DNA of 64,000 nucleotides from Colivivens sp963626085 (GTDB taxonomy: Bacteria; Bacteroidota; Bacteroidia; Bacteroidales; Bacteroidaceae). The DNA is taken from assembly GCA_963626085.1 (NCBI GenBank), contig CAVFVJ010000008.1, positions 62,001-126,000 of the forward strand, written 5' to 3'. Of this stretch, positions 59,775 to 64,000 are shown one piece after another (position 1 is the first letter of the stretch; every line of letters starts with the position of its first letter). The translations under genes were made by a program, and so were the position numbers. The notes below the pieces were generated by a model. It saw nothing but the letters and a program-made list of their open reading frames with translations, was not told the origin of the DNA and did not search any database.

Positions 59775-61996
59775 CACTCCTTAATCAACCCGTTCAGTTT
59801 CTTGCGCAGTTCAGCCAGTTCTTCCCCTCTTGCCACTATCTTATGCTTGTTGTCTACGAGCAGGTAAGTGGGGACGGATGTCACACCCAGTCTCGTCACG
59901 GCTGGCGAGTCCCAGGCATAGCCGTCACAACAGTGTTCACAGGCTACGGAGTCCTCTCGTATGAAGTCCTCCCACTTGTATATCTCCGTGTCGAGGGATA
60001 CGGAGATGAACCGCACGCCTTTGCTGGAGAACTGTCTGGAGATAGAAGATAGAGCCGAGAGGTAGCCGTACTGGTCGGGCATCCATGAAGCCCAGTAGAT
60101 GACGGCAGTATACTTACACTTGTCATCACGCAGATGCACGTCACGCTTGCTCTTGGACTTCAGTTGCAGGTCGGGCACGGTCTTGCCTACCTGTCCTGCC
60201 TCCATCTGTTTGATTTTGTTGTTTACGGACATCAAGTATCCCTTGTCGGGATTGACCTTCTTGAGTTGCTTGATTATTCCTTTCAAGGTGCTCAGCGGTG
60301 TGGTGTCGTCCTGCACGAAATAGCGTTCGAAGAGGTATATTGCCACTGGCGACTCCGCATTGTCGGTGATGTACTGACGTGCCTTGTCCCTTACTTCAGT
60401 ACCACTCATCTTCTCCGTCTCCTTACGGAACTTGTTCATCAGTTCATTGGACTCGTTGCCGTCCACACGGTAGTTCCTCAGGTCGTTTGCCGATGCGGTG
60501 TATCTGATGTCATCACCGCCACCAACGAAAATCACCTGTTCGAGGGCGTTGGGGAAGACGAGGATGTAAGGAGTCAAGTCCTTGACTGTTCCTCCATAGG
60601 CAAACCCTCCGTTTTCTATATATATGGTGTCCAGTCCTGCAGTCTCATCACTGAGGTTATATATCAGCAACTGACCGGAAGGCATGCCGTCGAACTGTCC
60701 CTTGATACGGAACCGATGGTCATCGGAACTGCATGAGGTGAGACAGGCGAAGGCAAGCAGGACGGTCGCCACAGAGGCGTACTTCCTACTGAGTTGGCGT
60801 ACGGGATACCATACGGACAGGAAACCCACGATAATGACTGTGACAAGTACCAGTATGATGTCGGAGGCATGCACGCTGACTGGGTACGCGTCGATGATGT
60901 AACTGCCAGCGGACTGTCCGAACCTAATCAGTCCGTAGTGCTGTTGCAGCAGGCACAACGCCAGTCCCAGCACAACTCCAGCCACCGCTCCTATGAAGGA
61001 TATGATTCTGCCTTCCATCATGAATATGTCGGTTATCTGCCGCTCCGTCGCACCCAAGTTTCTGAGTACGGCGATGTCGTTCTTCTTGTCTATTATGAGC
61101 ATCGATATGGACCCGATGATATTGAAGCATGCAATCAGCAGGATGAACGTGAGGAAGATGTAGGATATCAGTTTTTCTATCTTCATAATCTTGAACGTGT
61201 CCTCCTGTTGCTCATACCTGTCCATCACGACATACTTGTCACCGAGCTGAGATTCCAGTTCTTTCTTCACCTTATCCACATCGCTTCCTTTGGTCAGTTT
61301 CAATTCGACAGAGGATACCTTACCCTTGCGCTCAAACAGGTTACGTGCGAAACGCAGGGACGTGAGCACGTAGTTGGAGTCATACTTCTGTTGCTTCACG
61401 CAGAACGCCACGCCCGGTGAGTACAACTCGTCGTTGTTGAAACTCTCGCTGGGATCGTTCATGTCTATCCGTTCCCCTCCACGAGGTGCATATACCTGTA
61501 TCGGGGTGGTGAAAGCCACGTCCGCTCCAAGACCACTCAGTATATTGATGCCGAAGATACCATATTCGATCACGTCCGCATGCAACTCATAGTTACCGTC
61601 ACCGAACTTGATACGGTCGAAGTCTATGAGGTGCTGGAAATTATCGTCTACGCCCTTCACCGTAACCATCATCTGCCGGTTATCCTTCATGATCAGCGCA
61701 TTATCCTGTAACACCTCCGAACAGACTGCTATATGACGGTTGGTCTTCAGACTTGCCAGTTCCTTACTGTCGGCATCCATGAACTTACCCTCAGCAGCCA
61801 CTATCTTCAGTTCGGGGTCAAAAGCCGTGAACAGGTTAGCCACCATGTCCTGAAAGCCGTTGAAGACAGACAATATGCACACCAGTGCAGCCGTGGCTAT
61901 GGCGATGCCACACACCGATATGCCGCTAATGACGTTGATTACGTGATGCGACTTCTTGGTAATCAGGTATCTTTTGGCTATATAGAAGGAAAACAA
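59774..61996 (-). CDS. LolE/FtsX-type ABC permease fused to a thioredoxin-like DUF4369-type lipoprotein
   Basis: A continuous 740-residue frame joins two proteins that are normally separate. Residues 1-405 are a lipoprotein-release (LolC/E) permease: FYIAKRYLITKKSHHVINVISGISVCGIAIAT as TM1, a periplasmic domain, then three helices (ISYIFLTFILLIACFNIIGSISML, IISFIGAVAGVVLGLALCLL, IILVLVTVIIVGFLSVWYPV) ending RQLSRK. Residues 406-422 are a lipoprotein-style signal with lipobox LTSC and Cys422. The rest is DUF4369-like (FRIKGQFDGMPSGQLLIYNL) and then a thioredoxin fold (VGKTVPDLQLKS, AVIYWASWMPDQYGY) that lacks the CxxC redox pair. The start is TTG at 61996, two bases after the rbfA stop. See findings for the fusion. 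Confidence 0.85.
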   Translation of the reverse strand: MFSFYIAKRYLITKKSHHVINVISGISVCGIAIATAALVCILSVFNGFQDMVANLFTAFDPELKIVAAEGKFMDADSKELASLKTNRHIAVCSEVLQDNALIMKDNRQMMVTVKGVDDNFQHLIDFDRIKFGDGNYELHADVIEYGIFGINILSGLGADVAFTTPIQVYAPRGGERIDMNDPSESFNNDELYSPGVAFCVKQQKYDSNYVLTSLRFARNLFERKGKVSSVELKLTKGSDVDKVKKELESQLGDKYVVMDRYEQQEDTFKIMKIEKLISYIFLTFILLIACFNIIGSISMLIIDKKNDIAVLRNLGATERQITDIFMMEGRIISFIGAVAGVVLGLALCLLQQHYGLIRFGQSAGSYIIDAYPVSVHASDIILVLVTVIIVGFLSVWYPVRQLSRKYASVATVLLAFACLTSCSSDDHRFRIKGQFDGMPSGQLLIYNLSDETAGLDTIYIENGGFAYGGTVKDLTPYILVFPNALEQVIFVGGGDDIRYTASANDLRNYRVDGNESNELMNKFRKETEKMSGTEVRDKARQYITDNAESPVAIYLFERYFVQDDTTPLSTLKGIIKQLKKVNPDKGYLMSVNNKIKQMEAGQVGKTVPDLQLKSKSKRDVHLRDDKCKYTAVIYWASWMPDQYGYLSALSSISRQFSSKGVRFISVSLDTEIYKWEDFIREDSVACEHCCDGYAWDSPAVTRLGVTSVPTYLLVDNKHKIVARGEELAELRKKLNGLIKE

Positions 61997-61997
61997 C

Positions 61998-62342
61998 TTA
62001 TTTCTTTTTTAGCAGGTTATCGATATTCTCTATATAGTCGAGCGAGTCGTCGATGAAGAACCGTAGTTCGGGTATGATCCTCAACTGATGACGTTCGAGG
62101 TTTCCCAGTTCATAACGTATCTGTGAGGCGTTGGCGTTGATGTTGTCCAACAGTTCCTGTGCCCGTGCAGAGGGATAAATACTGAGGTATGCCTTCGCTA
62201 TACTCAGGTCTGGACTGATTCTCACGACACTTACGGTTATGAGCACCCCCTTCACTTTACGGGTCTGTGCCAGAAAGATATTGCTCAGGTCTTTCTGTAT
62301 CAGTCTCTCAATCTTATTCTGTCTTGTACTTTTAGTCTCCAT
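61998..62342 (-). CDS. rbfA: Ribosome-binding factor A
   Basis: A 114-residue KH-fold factor that helps 30S subunit maturation and cold adaptation. STRQNKIERLIQKDLSNIFL, VLITVSVVRISPDLSIAKAYLSIYP and RYELGNLERHQLRIIPELRF followed by FIDDSLDYIENIDNLL are characteristic (the last block is the conserved RIxPELxFxxDxS region). It overlaps the O-methyltransferase stop by 11 bases and precedes the LolE-fusion gene by one base. The rbfA-lolE order is one I recall as common in Bacteroidota. Confidence 0.94.
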   Translation of the reverse strand: METKSTRQNKIERLIQKDLSNIFLAQTRKVKGVLITVSVVRISPDLSIAKAYLSIYPSARAQELLDNINANASQIRYELGNLERHQLRIIPELRFFIDDSLDYIENIDNLLKKK

Positions 62343-62982
62343 CCTTATGTATTGTTGGTTGTTTCAGTCTTATTATTGTCAGTCCGTCCCTGATGGGAAT
62401 AATCACCTTCTCCACCCTCTGGTCCTGCGCCACATAGTCGTTGAACTCCATTATGCCATGTGTCTGCTCGTTGTTGGTGGCAGTCTCCACCACGTGTCCA
62501 TCCCACAGGGTATTGTCAGCGAAGATGTAACCACCGGGATTCATGTATTCCAGCACCATCTTGTAGTAGTCGAGGTACGTGCGTTTGTTGCCGTCGATGA
62601 ACGCCATGTCGTACTTGATTCCCAACGACGGAACCAGTTGCATGGCATCCCCTATATAGAATCGCACCTTGTCAGCCCATGGGGAGTTCTCTATCCACGG
62701 ACGTGTGAAGTCCTCCAGTTCATCGAATATCTCCATGGTATGCACCAACCCTCCGTCTTGCAGCCCCTCCGCCATGCAGAGTGCTGAATAACCGCTGAAC
62801 GTACCTATCTCCAGGATATTCACCGGACGGATCATCTCTACGAACATCTTCAGCAGCCGTCCCTGTGTGTGTCCACTCGCCATCCTGCCGTAAAGCAGTT
62901 TACTCTGTGTGGCACGGTAGAGACGGTGGAGGTAATCCCCCTCGGTGTCTATATGGTCTTCTATGTACTCCTCTACGGTCAT
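62332..62982 (-). CDS. Class I SAM-dependent O-methyltransferase
   Basis: A 216-residue methyltransferase of the catechol/caffeoyl-CoA O-methyltransferase-like family (Methyltransf_24/PF01596). NILEIGTFSGYSALCMAEGL is the SAM-binding glycine motif (near residue 62). VRFYIGDAMQLVPSL and YDMAFIDGNKRTYLDYYKMV supply the acidic SAM/metal residues, and NPGGYIFADNTLWDGHV is typical. ATG 62982 overlaps the aroQ stop (ATGA) and gives MTVEEYIEDHI; a longer frame to 63048 lies within aroQ. Substrate unknown; some relatives are annotated as tRNA 5-hydroxyuridine methyltransferases (TrmR-like), which would fit the U32/TrhP-like gene in the same operon. Confidence 0.88.
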   Translation of the reverse strand: MTVEEYIEDHIDTEGDYLHRLYRATQSKLLYGRMASGHTQGRLLKMFVEMIRPVNILEIGTFSGYSALCMAEGLQDGGLVHTMEIFDELEDFTRPWIENSPWADKVRFYIGDAMQLVPSLGIKYDMAFIDGNKRTYLDYYKMVLEYMNPGGYIFADNTLWDGHVVETATNNEQTHGIMEFNDYVAQDQRVEKVIIPIRDGLTIIRLKQPTIHKDGD

Positions 62983-63398
62983 CCCAGCAGTGCCTCGATA
63001 GCCACACGGTAAGAGTCGAGTCCAAACCCGATGACCGTACCCCTGCAAGCAGGACTTATCATCGACGTGTGACGGAACTGCTCACGTTGCATCACGTTCG
63101 ACATATGTACCTCGATGACCGGTGTGGTCACAGACTTGATGGCGTCATGCAGGGCGACACTGGTGTGTGTGTATGCCCCTGCGTTGAACACTATACCGTC
63201 CCAACTGAAACCCACCTCCTGGATCTTGTCAATCAGAGAGCCTTCGCAGTTGGACTGGAAGTAACTCAGTTCCACCTTGCCTTGATACCTCTCCACCAGT
63301 TCCCTGTAATAGTCGTCAAAGCTACGGGTGCCGTATATGGTAGGCTCACGTTTACCAAGCAGATTGAGGTTCGGCCCGTTCAAAATCAAAATCTTCAT
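62979..63398 (-). CDS. aroQ: Type II 3-dehydroquinate dehydratase
   Basis: Third step of the shikimate pathway, converting 3-dehydroquinate to 3-dehydroshikimate. The 139-residue length is typical. Catalytic blocks are ILNGPNLNLLGKREPTIYG (Arg and Tyr of the lid loop), FNAGAYTHTSVALHDAI, VTTPVIEVHMSNV and the basic VIGFGLDSYRVAIEAL end. It is the first gene of the minus-strand operon, downstream of a -7 element, and shares a divergent regulatory region with xerD. Confidence 0.96.
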   Translation of the reverse strand: MKILILNGPNLNLLGKREPTIYGTRSFDDYYRELVERYQGKVELSYFQSNCEGSLIDKIQEVGFSWDGIVFNAGAYTHTSVALHDAIKSVTTPVIEVHMSNVMQREQFRHTSMISPACRGTVIGFGLDSYRVAIEALLG

Positions 63399-63421
63399 TT
63401 TACGTTTTGTTTCATCCTTTG

Positions 63422-63429
63422 CAAAGGTA
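63422..63429 (-). promoter_or_regulatory. -7 element of the aroQ-mutS operon
   Basis: CAAAGGTA on the plus strand gives TACCTTTG on the minus strand, 23 bases before the aroQ start. Confidence 0.55.
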
Positions 63430-63471
63430 CAAAAAATTGCGGTATGACGACGGCAAACACATAATTATTTG

Positions 63472-63479
63472 TAATTTTG
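63472..63479 (+). promoter_or_regulatory. -7 element of xerD
   Basis: TAATTTTG followed by C lies 13 bases before ATG 63493, consistent with the Bacteroidota -7 consensus and a very short leader. Confidence 0.45.
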
Positions 63480-63492
63480 CGGCTGTACAATC

Positions 63493-64000
63493 ATGCTTGT
63501 GATGGAAGAAAAAGAAATACAACAGCTACTCAGGAGATACAATCAATACCTCAAACTGGAGAAGGCATTCTCGTCCAACACGGTGGAAGCGTACAGGCGC
63601 GACCTAAGTAAGTTCCTCGATTTCATCGGAACAGAAGGCATCAGTCCGCTCGACGTGCAACTGACGGACTTCCAATCGTTCTCTTCCAGTCTGCAAGACA
63701 TCGGCATCCATCCCACATCGGCATACCGCATCCTCATGGGAGTGAAGAGTTTCTATTCGTTCCTTGTCATGAACGGTGATCTGGACACAGACCCGATGGA
63801 ACTGTTGGACTACCCCAAACGTCCCCAACACCTGCCCGACGTGCTCTCCGTAGAGGAGGTCGACATGATTGAGTCGTGCATCGACCTGTCGCAGACTGAA
63901 GGACAACGGAACAAGGCAATCATAGAGACGCTGTTCAGTTGCGGACTGCGTGTGAGCGAGCTGTGCAACCTGCAACTGACCGACCTTTATCTCGATGAGG
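63493..64000 (+). CDS. xerD: Tyrosine recombinase XerD (partial, runs off the window)
   Basis: The first 169 residues of a XerC/XerD-type site-specific recombinase, which resolves chromosome dimers at dif with its partner. The SAM-like core-binding domain is clear: YNQYLKLEKAFSSNTVEAYRRDLSKFLDF through FYSFLVMNGDLDTDPMELLDYPKRPQHLPDVLS. The catalytic domain begins with IETLFSCGLRVSELCNLQL, including the first catalytic Arg (CGLRVSE). The remaining active-site residues (HxxR, H/W, Tyr) lie beyond the window. ATG 63502 is an alternative start. XerD is preferred over XerC from the family form and isolated position, but this cannot be proven from the fragment. Confidence 0.9.
   Translation, partial: MLVMEEKEIQQLLRRYNQYLKLEKAFSSNTVEAYRRDLSKFLDFIGTEGISPLDVQLTDFQSFSSSLQDIGIHPTSAYRILMGVKSFYSFLVMNGDLDTDPMELLDYPKRPQHLPDVLSVEEVDMIESCIDLSQTEGQRNKAIIETLFSCGLRVSELCNLQLTDLYLDE

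Overview
The window reads as chromosomal DNA from a Bacteroidales bacterium, most likely Prevotellaceae. The evidence is the repeated TAnnTTTG-type -7 promoter element, the rarity of strong Shine-Dalgarno sequences, Bacteroidota-restricted families (DUF6242, DUF6089, DUF4835, NigD-like, DUF2723), a Bacteroides-type N-succinylornithine carbamoyltransferase, a fused SecDF, and a secreted protein with the Prevotella-style C-terminal motif (IYNxxGQK...GLNIVxGKK). I see no rRNA, tRNA, CRISPR array or complete insertion sequence, and no gene-free stretch longer than 300 bases.

Layout. 1-4.6 kb: the tail of a membrane protein, then pckA with its own promoter and terminator, then an orphan GH30 glycosidase tightly followed by ribD. 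4.7-11.3 kb: an envelope-assembly operon (DUF6242 lipoprotein, DUF6089 outer-membrane protein, uppS, bamA, two Skp/OmpH chaperones) closed by a terminator. 11.3-14.6 kb: a membrane-anchored metallophosphatase and an LtaS-like phosphoglycerol transferase. 14.6-17.8 kb, minus strand: a small glycan operon (glf, galactofuranosyltransferase, licD). 18-26.7 kb: a large MG2/plug-like secreted protein, rhomboid protease, EEP phosphodiesterase, secDF with a structured leader, and ddh.

26.7-38.6 kb is mostly minus-strand metabolism (succinyl-type CoA transferase, xth, LOG, PfkB kinase, argF', pepP, a short UvrA2-like ABC protein). Two accessory genes interrupt it: an AlbA_2/Schlafen-type regulator with in-frame 12-bp repeats and odd palindromic repeats beyond its 3' end, and a YhcG-type PD-(D/E)XK nuclease flanked by 23-bp direct repeats that duplicate the 3' end of the neighbouring uvrA-like gene. 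38.4-42.5 kb: a REP-like repeat cluster, a strong minus-strand terminator and a 1215-residue secreted modular protein whose promoter carries a phased direct repeat.

42.5-44.5 kb: lgt and ychF. 44.7-55.4 kb, plus strand: DUF4835, then a long close-packed operon (PASTA protein, rluD, ddl, acyltransferase, NigD-like lipoprotein, DUF2723 GT-C enzyme, polysaccharide deacetylase, queG) mixing cell-wall, lipid and RNA-modification functions. 55.4-63.4 kb, minus strand: a seven-gene overlapping operon (aroQ, O-methyltransferase, rbfA, a LolE-type permease fused to a thioredoxin-like lipoprotein, a TrmH-family methyltransferase, mutS, U32 peptidase-like). 63.5-64 kb: the start of xerD.

The most unusual items are the YhcG cassette with flanking repeats, the LolE-lipoprotein fusion with an internal lipobox, the repeat-laden AlbA_2 gene neighbourhood and the tyrosine-rich segment of BamA. 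Start sites, domain limits and repeats were read by eye; no database search was run.
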